A program made the translations under genes and the position numbers. The notes below the pieces were generated by a model. That model saw nothing but the letters and a program-made list of their open reading frames with translations, was not told the origin of the DNA and searched no databases. Below, piece after piece: positions 48,604-59,668 of a stretch of DNA of 64,000 nt (the stretch's first letter is position 1; every line of letters begins with the position of its first letter). This DNA comes from an uncultured Phycisphaerales bacterium (lineage in GTDB: Bacteria > Planctomycetota > Phycisphaerae > Tepidisphaerales > Tepidisphaeraceae). The stretch covers positions 1 to 64,000 of the forward strand of contig CAIQIQ010000110.1 in the NCBI GenBank assembly GCA_903871935.1, read 5' to 3'.

Positions 48604-50748
48604 TTAGGGCACTGGCTCATACACGACCATCAGTGCGGGGCGGTCCTGGAGGTTGGCGGCCTCGCTGGTGTGGGCCAGGAAGTAGTCCATGAAATCGGGG
48701 AAGACGCTGTAGATGGTGAAGCCGTGGTTTTCGTGGCGGCCGCTGGTCCAGAGCTTTACGGGAGCGGTGAAGTCCCAGACACCCAGGTTTTGCTGGCTTT
48801 GCCCGAAGGCGATGAAGAGGGGATCGAAGTCGGGGTCGGGGCCGGTCCAGTTGCGGCCGTTCGATTCGTTCCACAGCCGGCCTTTGGCGTACTCGTAGGA
48901 ATTGACCTCGGATTCTTTCCAGGGGCGGTTACAGAACTCGGCGACGAAGAAAGTCGGCTTATAGGTGGACCAGGCATCGGCCTTGGCCGGGTTGGGCTTC
49001 TCGCCGGCGCGGCAAAGCACCAGTTGGGCGGCGAGGATGTTGGCATCCTTGGGAACACTGCTCAGGTCGGCGCGGTAGAGCGTGCAGCGGTGACGCATGA
49101 AGATCTCGGAGGTGGCCGCGTTGCCGCGCGGGCCAATGCCGCTCATGATGTGGTTGGGGTCGTGGCCGTTGATATAGCAGTCGGTGAAACCATCGTAAAC
49201 GCTATCGGGGTTCTTTGGGTCGAAGCCTTTCTGCCCGCGACGGAGAATGGTCAGGACGGCGTTGGGATGGTCTTTCTTCAGAGTCTCGAACCTGGCTCTG
49301 AAGTTGGCCTCGACTTGTGCGGCGGACTGGTCGTTGGGAGCAACCCATTTGTCCTTGAGCTTTGTCGCAAGATCCGCGGCGTTGTCTACCTCGAGGTCGG
49401 TGCCCAGCACTTTGATCTTACCAGGCACGACAGGGTAGGTTGGGGCAAGGTTCTCCTGTTTGGTGTCAGGGCCCAGGGGCACCTGCTGGCGGAAGGCGGA
49501 GGTTGAGGTGGCGGGATAGGTGGAGAGGCGGATGTTGTCGATTGTCACCGATGCGCTCTCGGCGGGGCTGTAGGCGAAAATCTGGAAGCCGACGATCTTA
49601 ACCGTCTTCTGGTTGATATCGCGGAGGTTGTCCACCACCGCGTTCTTGCCGGGCTGCAGGCGCACAATCTTGTCGTTGTCGACGGGCTTGTCTTTGTCAT
49701 CCTTCGCCAGCGTGCGGAAGATGAGGATGCCGGAGGCTGTGGATGTCACATCGGCACGGAAGCTTTTGAACCGGCTCCAGTCGGTGGAGGGGAGTTTGTC
49801 GGTACCGACAGCAGGGAAATGGCCTCCGGCGAAGGTGAGTTTGAGGGCTTGCTTGCCGGAGGCCGCATTGTCACTGGCCAGTTCGATCTTCGCTGGCGGC
49901 TCTTGGGTTCTGCTATCGGTCAGTTGAATGTTGGACCAGTTGGCCGCATCGGCTGAGCCTTCAAAGTCGAACATGACAACAGTTTCTTCCGGCACTTCGT
50001 TCCAAGGGGTCGGGTTCTTGCCCTGGGACTTGAACGTCACGGCCCGATCGTTCCAGGTATGCGCCATGCCGGTGAGCGCGCCAAACTGCTGCGGTGCATG
50101 TAGATCTCCGCCCGTGATGGGCGCCCAGGTGATTAGCTGCTCTGGCTTGACGTGATGCCGATAGACGTTGAATCCCCAGTGGTTGCCCGATGTGGCCGTG
50201 GCATCGAACATCGTCCAGGGTAGGGCCCACTGGGCGATCCAGCTCTTGTCTCCCACTTTCACGCTGAGCTGGTACTTCGGGTTCCAGCGGGCATCGGGGT
50301 CGCGCGGGCGGGGGTTATAGACGTCGCTGCTCACACCTTTGGAGTTGACCATGAACTGGTAGTAGCTCTTGCCCTGGCCGGAGGGGTCGATGAAGAGTTC
50401 GATGTCATCATCGGCCCAGAGTTCTTCGGCATCGTGGGTGGTTGCTGCGGCGACGAGGGAAGCAATTCGGTCGGGTTCCTCGAAGGCCTCAACGGCGATG
50501 TAGAGATTGTTGGCATCCTGGCTCACGAGGAGGCGCGTGGCGACGACTGGCTTGGCGCCGCCAAGAGTGTGGAATACATCGCTGGAGGCGGCGGTGGCCC
50601 ATGTCGGATCGGTGAAGGTTCCGTCAAGTTTCGGCGCCTGCTGCGTCTCGGGAACCTGAAGCTCAGGAGCCTTGGGAGCTTGAGCGTGTACGCTGAGCAC
50701 GGTCAGGCAGAGTACGGAAAACGCAATGGGGGCGATGAGATGCCGCAT
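48604..50748 (-). CDS. Secreted CBM9-like carbohydrate-binding protein
   Basis: This gene encodes 714 residues with a signal peptide at 1-22 (RHLIAPIAFSVLCLTVLSVHA). Residues ~30-225 resemble the family-9 (DOMON-like) carbohydrate-binding fold: LDGTFTDPTWATAA, VSQDANNLYIAVEAFEEP, DDDIELFIDPSGQG. A second domain (about 255-420, starting VVMFDFEGSADAANWSNI) resembles CIA30/CBM11-type binding. The C-terminal ~180 residues resemble a DNRLRE-type surface domain (AQLVLCRAGEKPN, VWDFTAPVKLW). No catalytic residues are evident, so it probably binds glycan at the surface. The start at 50748 has AAGGAG 6 nt upstream. Confidence 0.78.
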   Translation of the reverse strand: MRHLIAPIAFSVLCLTVLSVHAQAPKAPELQVPETQQAPKLDGTFTDPTWATAASSDVFHTLGGAKPVVATRLLVSQDANNLYIAVEAFEEPDRIASLVAAATTHDAEELWADDDIELFIDPSGQGKSYYQFMVNSKGVSSDVYNPRPRDPDARWNPKYQLSVKVGDKSWIAQWALPWTMFDATATSGNHWGFNVYRHHVKPEQLITWAPITGGDLHAPQQFGALTGMAHTWNDRAVTFKSQGKNPTPWNEVPEETVVMFDFEGSADAANWSNIQLTDSRTQEPPAKIELASDNAASGKQALKLTFAGGHFPAVGTDKLPSTDWSRFKSFRADVTSTASGILIFRTLAKDDKDKPVDNDKIVRLQPGKNAVVDNLRDINQKTVKIVGFQIFAYSPAESASVTIDNIRLSTYPATSTSAFRQQVPLGPDTKQENLAPTYPVVPGKIKVLGTDLEVDNAADLATKLKDKWVAPNDQSAAQVEANFRARFETLKKDHPNAVLTILRRGQKGFDPKNPDSVYDGFTDCYINGHDPNHIMSGIGPRGNAATSEIFMRHRCTLYRADLSSVPKDANILAAQLVLCRAGEKPNPAKADAWSTYKPTFFVAEFCNRPWKESEVNSYEYAKGRLWNESNGRNWTGPDPDFDPLFIAFGQSQQNLGVWDFTAPVKLWTSGRHENHGFTIYSVFPDFMDYFLAHTSEAANLQDRPALMVVYEPVP

Positions 50749-50931
50749 TGAATGCTCCTTGTTCAGCTTTGCGTGCTGGCGATGGTAACGTAAGAGCGGA
50801 GTTTTTGTAGTCGGGCGCCGGTTTTCACGATGCTTCAAGAGGTAAAGAAACGGGGTGTTTGCCGGGTTTGCGGCTATCGCGCGCTACAGGAAATACGGTG
50901 ATTCCTATGACGTTCGCAACGGCTTATTGTA

Positions 50932-50946
50932 TAAGCACTTAGGCAT
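50932..50946. promoter_or_regulatory. Palindrome in the CBM9/gyrB divergent intergenic region
   Basis: GCTTAT, TGT, ATAAGC: a 15-bp site with perfect 6-bp arms, 79 nt upstream of the gyrB start. It could be an operator or simply part of an AT-rich promoter. Confidence 0.3.
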
Positions 50947-51013
50947 CGTCTGGCCCGAACCGCATCGTGACAAATACCACGGTTTCTGCGATACTACTCT
51001 ATTACGCATTTGA

Positions 51014-53593
<2,580 letters not shown>

Positions 53594-53597
53594 CTGA

Positions 53598-54677
53598 TCA
53601 CCACGCCGGCTGCTGTTGCGTCAGGCAGTGGATCGCGCCCAGTCCCCAGATCAGGTCGGAGCAGTTGATGCCGATGACCTGACGGTCGTTGAGGTGTGAC
53701 TGGAGTATCTCCAGGGCTCGGCGGTCGCGCTTGCGATCGCCGTACGTGGGCACCAGCAGGGCGCCGTTGACGAAGTAGAAGTTGGCATAGGAGGCGGGCA
53801 AACGCTGGCCCTGTTGTTCGATGACATCGGGCATGGGGATCTCGATCACTTCCAGGGGATTGCCATCCTGATCGCGGGCAGCACGCAGCAAATCCAGGTT
53901 CTCCTGAAGGACGTCGTAGTTCTCGTCGTGTTTGTCATGTTCAACGGCGATGACTACCTTGCAGGGGGCGATGAAGCGGGCGAAGTCATCGATGTGACCG
54001 TCGGTATCATCGCCGACGATGCCGCCCTTGAGCCAGATTACGTGTTTCTGCCCGTAGTAGGCCTTGAGGCGGTTCTCGATCTGACGCTTGCTGAGGTTGG
54101 GGTTGCGATTCGGATTCAGCAGGCAGGATTCGGTGGTGAGAATGGTGCCTAGACCGTTGAAATCCACCGACCCACCCTCCATGACGATGTTGGGCTGGAA
54201 GACGGGCAGCTTCAGGGCCGCGGCGATGCGCAGGGGCACGATGTCATCTTCCTCGAAGCGGGGGTATTTCTGGCCCCAGGCGTTGTAATCCCAGTCGATG
54301 ATGGCCGCCTGCATGCTGCCATTGTGCCGCTTGCGGAGGACAAACGCGGGGCCGTGGTCGCGGCACCAGGCCTCGTCGGAGTAGATGTGGTAGAAGCGGA
54401 CATTGTCCGCCGCAACCTTGTGCTGCTCGAACTCCTTCTCGACGATCCTCTGCCAGTTGGTATTGGGTACCGTGATGCACAGGGTCTCGCGCAGGACGAT
54501 CTCACGGATGATCTGCATCAGGTTGTCGGGAACGCGCTCGTAGAGGTCTGGGAAGCTGATGCCCTCCGGTCGCGGCCAGGCGATCCATGTGGCGGAGTGT
54601 GGCACCCATTCGGGCGGCATACTGTAGCCCAGCTCGATCGGCTTGGAATCGAGGATTTTGATCTTCGGTGCTTCCAT
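53598..54677 (-). CDS. Agmatine deiminase/peptidyl-arginine-deiminase-family enzyme
   Basis: This gene encodes 359 residues. The family hydrolyses agmatine to N-carbamoylputrescine and ammonia, or deiminates related guanidines. Motifs in order: WCRDHGPAFVL, NIVMEGGSVDFNGLGT, DDTDGHIDDFARF (catalytic His/Asp), and the nucleophile Cys351 in LGAIHCLTQQQP. The GDDTDGHIDD and GAIHCLTQQ motifs match agmatine deiminase closely, but the N-carbamoylputrescine amidohydrolase usually paired with it is not adjacent, so the substrate is not certain. It is cytoplasmic (no signal peptide). It is divergent from coaD. Confidence 0.88.
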   Translation of the reverse strand: MEAPKIKILDSKPIELGYSMPPEWVPHSATWIAWPRPEGISFPDLYERVPDNLMQIIREIVLRETLCITVPNTNWQRIVEKEFEQHKVAADNVRFYHIYSDEAWCRDHGPAFVLRKRHNGSMQAAIIDWDYNAWGQKYPRFEEDDIVPLRIAAALKLPVFQPNIVMEGGSVDFNGLGTILTTESCLLNPNRNPNLSKRQIENRLKAYYGQKHVIWLKGGIVGDDTDGHIDDFARFIAPCKVVIAVEHDKHDENYDVLQENLDLLRAARDQDGNPLEVIEIPMPDVIEQQGQRLPASYANFYFVNGALLVPTYGDRKRDRRALEILQSHLNDRQVIGINCSDLIWGLGAIHCLTQQQPAW

Positions 54678-54757
54678 TCCTATCGGGCAACCTTAGCCAG
54701 AAAGCGATGGCGGGCAAGAGCGCAGCGCATGCGGTACGCAACCGGTGCCGCTTCGGG

Positions 54758-54763
54758 TACACT
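54758..54763 (+). promoter_or_regulatory. Putative -10 box (TACACT) for coaD
   Basis: TACACT ends 8 nt before the ATG at 54772, predicting transcription start at or next to the start codon and a leaderless mRNA. Confidence 0.45.
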
Positions 54764-54771
54764 GCTCCGGC

Positions 54772-55308
54772 ATGTCGCAAACGCATGTGTATCGTGTGGG
54801 TGTGTTCCCGGGACAGTTTGACCCGATCACCAATGGCCATCTCGATGTGATCCATCGGGGCCTGAAGCTGTTTGATGAGATCATCGTCGCGGTGGGGATC
54901 AATCCCGAGAAGCGGGAGATGTTCACCATCGAAGAGCGCCTGGAGATGATGCGCCAGATCCTCAAGGATCAGCCCAAGGTGAGAGTAGAGCGGTATGCCG
55001 GGCTGACGGTCGATTTCGTGCGCTCGGTGAGGGCGACGGCGATTCTGCGCGGGATTCGCGATGTGTCGGATCTTCGCTACGAGTTCCAACTGGCGATGGC
55101 GAATCGGGCGGTTGGGGGCGTTGAGACGGTTTTTGTCATGACAGGAGACAACTACGCGCTGACCAGCAGCAGCCTGATTCGGCAGGTGGTGGCGCTGGGT
55201 GGCGATATCAACCAGCTCAGGGCGATTCTGCCGGAAGTGGTGATCGAGCGGCTCAAGACAAAACATGCACATGATCTGCGGCAGCATGCGCCGATGCATG
55301 AAGGATAG
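54772..55308 (+). CDS. coaD: Pantetheine-phosphate adenylyltransferase (CoaD)
   Basis: This gene encodes 178 residues. CoaD transfers an adenylyl group to 4'-phosphopantetheine, the penultimate step of CoA synthesis. The nucleotidyltransferase motif (T/H)xGH appears in GVFPGQFDPITNGHLDVIHR. RGIRDVSDLRYEFQLAMANR is the pantetheine region, and TSSSLIRQVVALGGDI the second nucleotide motif (ISSTxVR type). Length is slightly above the usual ~160, with a Lys/His-rich C-terminal tail. The start at 54772 follows TACACT closely; no ribosome site is seen, fitting a leaderless mRNA. An in-frame ATG at 54745 would lie ahead of the box. Confidence 0.94.
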   Translation: MSQTHVYRVGVFPGQFDPITNGHLDVIHRGLKLFDEIIVAVGINPEKREMFTIEERLEMMRQILKDQPKVRVERYAGLTVDFVRSVRATAILRGIRDVSDLRYEFQLAMANRAVGGVETVFVMTGDNYALTSSSLIRQVVALGGDINQLRAILPEVVIERLKTKHAHDLRQHAPMHEG

Positions 55309-55309
55309 A

Positions 55310-55344
55310 AAGCTGAAAGGCCAAAAGGCTGAAAAGCTGAAATA
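55310..55344. repeat. Low-complexity GCTGAAA repeats after coaD
   Basis: The core (A)GCTGAAA recurs three times in ~35 nt just after coaD (AAAGCTGAAAGGCC, AAAAGGCTGAAAAG and CTGAAATAG forms). It lies in the untranslated gap before the Gfo/Idh/MocA gene. No stable palindrome was found; function unknown. Confidence 0.5.
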
Positions 55345-55413
55345 GGGATCGCGTCTCAACGAGTGAGGCAGGTAACGTGTAGTAGTTGACGTTCGAACAT
55401 ACAGGAGAGAACT

Positions 55414-56442
55414 ATGGCTGGAAAGATTAATGGTGTGGTTCGGGTGGCTTTGATCGGATGCGGCGGTATTTCGGGGGCGCACGCGCCTGGGATGCTCAAG
55501 CACGCGGGGAAGATCAAATGCGTAGCGCTGTGCGACATCATTCCGGAGCGGATGGTCAACCGCAGCAAGCAGCTTGGCGGTGTGGATAAGCAGTACACCG
55601 ACTGGAAGCTGATGCTCAAGGAGATGGCCGGCGAGATCGATGCGGTTGACATCTGCCTTCCGCACCACCTCCACGGTCCGGCCATTCTTGATGCGGCGGC
55701 GGCCGGGAAGCACATCCTGTGCGAGAAGCCGATGTGCATCTCGCTGAAGCAGGCGGATGAGATTGCAGCGGCGGTGAAGGCGGCGGGCATTACCTACATG
55801 TCCGCGCATAACCAGCTTTTCATGCCGGCAGTGCAGGAAGCCAAGCGGATGATCGACAGCGGCAAGCTTGGCAAAGTGTGGTGGCTGCGCAGTGCGGATT
55901 GCTTTCGGGCCGGCGGGGTGACGAGGGCGAATTGGGGCTGGCGAGCGGACTACAAGACTCAGGGCGGCGGCGAGCTGATCGATACCGGGTATCACCCCAG
56001 CTACCGTCTGCTTTACCTGGCCAACAGCCCGGCCGTGGAAGTACGCGGCACCATGGGCCGATACGTTCAGGAGATCGACGGCGAGGATCTCGCCAGCGTG
56101 CAGGTGCGCTTTGCCAGTGGCGCGGTCGGCGAAGTGCTGACGTGCTGGGCTTTTGACCTGCCCCATGGAACGCACCAGATCCATATCATCGGTGAAGAGG
56201 GGCAGCTCTTTGGTTCGGAGAACACGCTTTATCACCTGCCCAAGGGATGGTCCGAGCCGGCCAAACGCAGCTTCCCGAGCACCGCAACGTTCGAGCAGGA
56301 GATCGGGCATTTCGCGGATTGCCTGATAGAAGGTCGCCGGCCGCTGCATTCAGTGGAAGAGGGTCGGGCGGTGCTGGAACTCATTCTGAAGGCGGCCGAG
56401 AGCGCCAAGGGGTGGGAGAAAACGGCAATGAAGAAGTCGTAG
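55414..56442 (+). CDS. Gfo/Idh/MocA-family oxidoreductase
   Basis: This gene encodes 342 residues of the NAD(P)-dependent sugar/inositol dehydrogenase family. The Rossmann motif is VRVALIGCGGISGAH, the conserved Lys is in HILCEKPMCISLKQADE, and GGGELIDTGYHPSYRLL carries the Asp and His of the active site. The C-terminal alpha/beta domain is complete. Substrate (a sugar, inositol or derivative) is not readable. It stands alone as a transcription unit with an AGGAGA ribosome site before the ATG at 55414, and ends at a perfect hairpin shared with the gene at 56565. Three oxidoreductases of this family lie in 55-63 kb. Confidence 0.9.
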   Translation: MAGKINGVVRVALIGCGGISGAHAPGMLKHAGKIKCVALCDIIPERMVNRSKQLGGVDKQYTDWKLMLKEMAGEIDAVDICLPHHLHGPAILDAAAAGKHILCEKPMCISLKQADEIAAAVKAAGITYMSAHNQLFMPAVQEAKRMIDSGKLGKVWWLRSADCFRAGGVTRANWGWRADYKTQGGGELIDTGYHPSYRLLYLANSPAVEVRGTMGRYVQEIDGEDLASVQVRFASGAVGEVLTCWAFDLPHGTHQIHIIGEEGQLFGSENTLYHLPKGWSEPAKRSFPSTATFEQEIGHFADCLIEGRRPLHSVEEGRAVLELILKAAESAKGWEKTAMKKS

Positions 56443-56466
56443 CGGCGGCACGGATACTGTGCCAGG

Positions 56467-56513
56467 AAAGAACGGTCGCATCGGGACGTGATTACCCGAT
56501 GCGACCGTTCTTT
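56467..56513. terminator. Perfect 19-bp bidirectional hairpin terminator
   Basis: AAAGAACGGTCGCATCGGG (56467-56485), a 9-nt loop ACGTGATTA, then the exact complement (56495-56513) ending GTTCTTT. Both strands have a T-rich end, so it should stop transcription from both converging genes. Confidence 0.85.
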
Positions 56514-56564
56514 GTACGGGTGGCTGGTGCACCGGTCTGAAGTTTCCACGGGAAGCCGGCCGAG

Positions 56565-57479
56565 TTATCTTCCGAACCACTTCTTCCCTTCGACGAGGAA
56601 CATCTCGGCGAGGTGGTACATGTAGTCGACATGGCGATTGCGGTCGGTGCTGGAGTAGATGGCGGCTTCGCGGATCGCGTAAAAGGCCATGAGAATGAGG
56701 ATGCGTTCCACATCAGCGTCGGTGGGGGTACGCCCTTCGAAATAAGCCTGCTGGGTGGCCTCGCGCCAGACCTTGTGCTCTTCGCCGCCGTACCAGGCGT
56801 AACCGCCGTAGATCAGGCGGGCATAGTCGGCGTCGGGCCAGTTGGCGCCGGCCGACCCCGCGTCGATCAGGTGGACTCGGGCGCCATCACTGACAACCTG
56901 CACGCCATCGCGATGTCCAAAGACGGTCGGAGGTACGAGCAGGATCCCGCGCGCGGCGTGCCAGATGTATTCAAGCAGGCGAGTGGTTCCGCGGTGGCGG
57001 GCGATCCAGGGGTTGTGATCCTCCCACCATTGCAGTTCCTGAGCCTGCACTTCTTCCGCGGTCAGGGCTTCGGGAACCATGGCCGGGCTGACACGTGAAA
57101 GCTGAAGGGCAAGTTCGCCGATCTGGGCAAAGGTTCGCTGCGTGCGTTCATCGTTCCAGGCGACGACTTCGCGGATCGATGGGCCGCGGATGTAGCGAAA
57201 TACGGTGTAGACCAGCGAGCCGACGGGTTTATTCTCCTGCGTGCAGAGCACCGGGGGAACGGGGATGTGGATCGACTCCAGCGCATCGACGACACGCTGC
57301 TCGCGGATGGCTTCCTCATTGGTGGCGCGGGGGATCTTGATCAAGACGGGCTCGGAGCCGTCATGGAATTCGGTCAGGAATACATCACTGGTGGCCGACT
57401 GCAGCGGGTGCAGTTGGAAGTTTGCGGAATAGAGCTCTTCCAGGATTTTTCGGGCCGTGTTCTGGACTATTTTGGTCAT
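56565..57479 (-). CDS. APH-type phosphotransferase (aminoglycoside phosphotransferase/choline kinase fold)
   Basis: This gene encodes 304 residues. Nucleotide region: VLIKIPRATNEE (Lys-containing strand). Catalytic loop: VFGHRDGVQVV (Brenner-type motif, with Asp). Metal site: HLIDAGSAGANWP (LID). VYTVFRYIRGPSIREVV is the hinge region. The fold phosphorylates small-molecule hydroxyls; the substrate is unknown, and this alone is not evidence of antibiotic resistance. The His-Arg-Asp order in place of HGDxHxxN is a divergent catalytic loop. TACACT (57496-57491, minus) lies 11 nt before the start at 57479, predicting a near-leaderless mRNA. It is divergent from the lactonase gene, 49 nt away. Confidence 0.75.
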   Translation of the reverse strand: MTKIVQNTARKILEELYSANFQLHPLQSATSDVFLTEFHDGSEPVLIKIPRATNEEAIREQRVVDALESIHIPVPPVLCTQENKPVGSLVYTVFRYIRGPSIREVVAWNDERTQRTFAQIGELALQLSRVSPAMVPEALTAEEVQAQELQWWEDHNPWIARHRGTTRLLEYIWHAARGILLVPPTVFGHRDGVQVVSDGARVHLIDAGSAGANWPDADYARLIYGGYAWYGGEEHKVWREATQQAYFEGRTPTDADVERILILMAFYAIREAAIYSSTDRNRHVDYMYHLAEMFLVEGKKWFGR

Positions 57480-57490
57480 GAGACGATGCT

Positions 57491-57496
57491 AGTGTA
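57491..57496 (-). promoter_or_regulatory. Putative -10 box (TACACT) for the APH-family gene
   Basis: On the minus strand TACACT ends 11 nt before the ATG at 57479. Confidence 0.4.
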
Positions 57497-57528
57497 ACGG
57501 CGTGGTGGCGGATGTGAAGGAGAACTCA

Positions 57529-58599
57529 ATGCAGTATCATGTTTATGTCGGTGCATATACCGGATCGGGCAACAAAGGGATCCAACTCTGTGTGTTTGAC
57601 GATCAGACGGGGAGATTGACGCAGCCGCAACTGGTAGCGGAGATTCCCAATCCATCGTACTTGGCGCTGCATCCCAACGGCCGGTTCCTGTATGCGGCCA
57701 ATGAGCTGTATGGGGCAGGGAAGGACGCGGGCAAGGTTACGGGTTTTGCCCTTGAACCGCACACCGGCCGGCTCCAGCAGACCAGCCAGCAACCCGCCGG
57801 TGGCGGTGGACCATGCCATGTGGCACTGGATGATGCAGGCAGGTGCCTGATGGTGGCAAACTACGGCAGTGGGACAGTAAGCTCGATGCCTGTTGGCGCC
57901 GATGGGAAACTGGGCCAACCGGGATCGGTGATCCAGCACGTTGGCAAAGGCAAGGACCCGAAACGTCAGCAAGGTCCGCATGCACACGGGATCTACCCCG
58001 ATTCGACCGGACGATACGCCTTGGTGGCCGATCTGGGGCTGGACCGCGTGCTGGTGTATGCCTTGGATGCGGCCAAGGGCACGCTGAGCGCCAAGGCGGT
58101 CTGTGAGGGAGCGACCCCCGACGAGGCAGGTCCGCGGCACCTGGCGTGGTCGCTGGATGGGAAGCTGGTCTATGTCATCAACGAGATGGATGCAACGGTG
58201 ACGGTATTCTCCTGGGCGGCCGACGGGCCGCAACTCAGAGCCGTGCAAACGCTGAGCAGTCTTCCGGCGGGATACGATGGGGAGAAGGCAGCGGCGGAGA
58301 TTGCCCTGCATCCCAATGGACGTTTCCTGTTTGTGTCGAACCGGGGCGACCACACGATCGCGACGTTCCAGGTCGGCCCCGATGGTCTGCTGAAGCTTTC
58401 CGGCTCAGCGCCGTGCGGAGGCAAGTCGCCACGACATATTGTGCTGGATCCGAGTGGCAGGTGGATGCTGGTGTCGAACCAGGACAGCGATAATGTGGTG
58501 GTACTGAAGGTAGATGCGACAAGCGGGAAGATCGAGCCGGCTGGAGTGGAGATAAGTATCCCCAAAGCCGTGTGCGCGGTCCTGGAGCCCCGGCCGTAG
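57529..58599 (+). CDS. Lactonase, 6-phosphogluconolactonase (YbhE/Pgl) family
   Basis: This gene encodes 356 residues forming a seven-bladed beta-propeller (LALHPNGRFLYAANE, VALDDAGRCLMVANYGSG, GIYPDSTGRYALVADLGLD, IALHPNGRFLFVSNRGDHTI, IVLDPSGRWMLVSNQDSDNV). Family members hydrolyse 6-phosphogluconolactone or related sugar lactones in the cytoplasm. GPHAHGIYPD carries the usual H-x-H pair. The start at 57529 has AAGGAG 7 nt upstream. Its neighbours (oxidoreductases that would make lactones, and an AraC regulator) fit a sugar-oxidation locus, though it has its own start region. Confidence 0.88.
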   Translation: MQYHVYVGAYTGSGNKGIQLCVFDDQTGRLTQPQLVAEIPNPSYLALHPNGRFLYAANELYGAGKDAGKVTGFALEPHTGRLQQTSQQPAGGGGPCHVALDDAGRCLMVANYGSGTVSSMPVGADGKLGQPGSVIQHVGKGKDPKRQQGPHAHGIYPDSTGRYALVADLGLDRVLVYALDAAKGTLSAKAVCEGATPDEAGPRHLAWSLDGKLVYVINEMDATVTVFSWAADGPQLRAVQTLSSLPAGYDGEKAAAEIALHPNGRFLFVSNRGDHTIATFQVGPDGLLKLSGSAPCGGKSPRHIVLDPSGRWMLVSNQDSDNVVVLKVDATSGKIEPAGVEISIPKAVCAVLEPRP

Positions 58600-58624
58600 A
58601 GTCCGCCGGAGGTACAAGTGGGCC

Positions 58625-59506
58625 CTACACCTTTCGCCGGCGATACTCGCGCGGGCTGACTCCGGTGATGGTGCGGAACTGTCGTGTGAAGTAGTTGCTG
58701 TCGGCGAAACCAACGGCGTCGCTGACTTCGCGGATGCGCAGCGTTGATCGCTGCAGCAACTGTGAGGCCTTGCCTACGCGCAGATGGATCAGGTAGTCCA
58801 GTGGAGATCGCCCCATAATCTGCCGGAAGGTGCGAAACAGCGAACTCTGCGACATGTGCGCCACCTTGAGCAGGTCGTCGATGGCAAGCGGCTGCCTGTA
58901 GTGCTGTTCCATGTAGGAAAGCAGGTCGCTGATCTGCGTTACGGGCCGTACTTCGCGGGTGCGGAGGGCGGGGATGCGGGTGTAGCAGCGGGAGAGGAAG
59001 CCGACGATTTCCATGAAGTGCATCGTCGCCATGAAGCGGTAGCCGGGAGGATGGAGGCGGATCTCCTGGTCCAGTTCGGCGACCATGCCGGCCAGGCGCC
59101 CCAGTTCCTCGATGGTGAGTTTCAGACGGTTGTGATAATGCTGATGCCGCCTGAGTGTCGGCTCGACGCGAAAGAGGGCGTGGTAGCCGGGCAGTGTCCC
59201 CAAGTCGGCCAACGGCAGGCGAATGTGAGCCGGGTCATACAGTACATTGATCAGTGACAGTCCATGTACCTCTGGATAGCAGTGACTCATCCCTCCCAGT
59301 AGGACGAAGACATCGCCAGCGCCGATCTGGTAGGATTCCCTGCCCACCTGGTGCGTGGCTCGGCCGGAGAGGATGATCACCAGTTCCTCAAAATCATGAC
59401 TGTGCTGATCGACCATCACCCTGTGCGCGGGTTCTCGCAACACCCGCAGGCGGAGTTGCGGATCGATGAAGAACTCTTCGGGTTTGAGCTGTCGGATTGG
59501 CGGCAT
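58625..59506 (-). CDS. AraC-family transcriptional regulator
   Basis: This gene encodes 293 residues. The N-terminal cupin (about 1-110) has HSHDFEELVIILSGRATHQV and GAGDVFVLLGGMSHCYPEV. The C-terminal DNA-binding domain has two helix-turn-helix units: LAIDDLLKVAHMSQSSLFRT, and VSDAVGFADSNYFTRQFRTI with TGVSPREYRR. It probably senses a sugar and controls the divergent operon that starts at 59669, 162 nt away. The ATG at 59506 is preferred over an upstream TTG (59557) because that TTG is part of a TTGACA, a possible -35. It is convergent with the lactonase gene, 25 nt apart. Confidence 0.9.
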   Translation of the reverse strand: MPPIRQLKPEEFFIDPQLRLRVLREPAHRVMVDQHSHDFEELVIILSGRATHQVGRESYQIGAGDVFVLLGGMSHCYPEVHGLSLINVLYDPAHIRLPLADLGTLPGYHALFRVEPTLRRHQHYHNRLKLTIEELGRLAGMVAELDQEIRLHPPGYRFMATMHFMEIVGFLSRCYTRIPALRTREVRPVTQISDLLSYMEQHYRQPLAIDDLLKVAHMSQSSLFRTFRQIMGRSPLDYLIHLRVGKASQLLQRSTLRIREVSDAVGFADSNYFTRQFRTITGVSPREYRRRKV

Positions 59507-59668
59507 GGGTGCTTTTTCGGCTGAGAGGATCGTGCTGGTATTTGGTGGGATTGTCAAGGCGACGGGGAGAAGGCAACTCTACACTTTGCATCTTAGTTCG
59601 GTCTGGCACACTCGCCGCGCGGCGGGTAAGCCGGGCTGTACGTCGTCAATATCGGCCAGGAGATTCAG
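59507..59668. promoter_or_regulatory. Divergent control region of the AraC gene and catabolic operon
   Basis: It holds TTGACA on the minus strand (59557-59552) toward the AraC gene, TACACT on the plus strand (59580-59585) toward the operon, and a perfect 12-bp palindrome CGCCGCGCGGCG at 59613-59624. An AGGAGA ribosome site lies before the ATG at 59669. Which element binds the AraC protein cannot be told. Confidence 0.4.
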
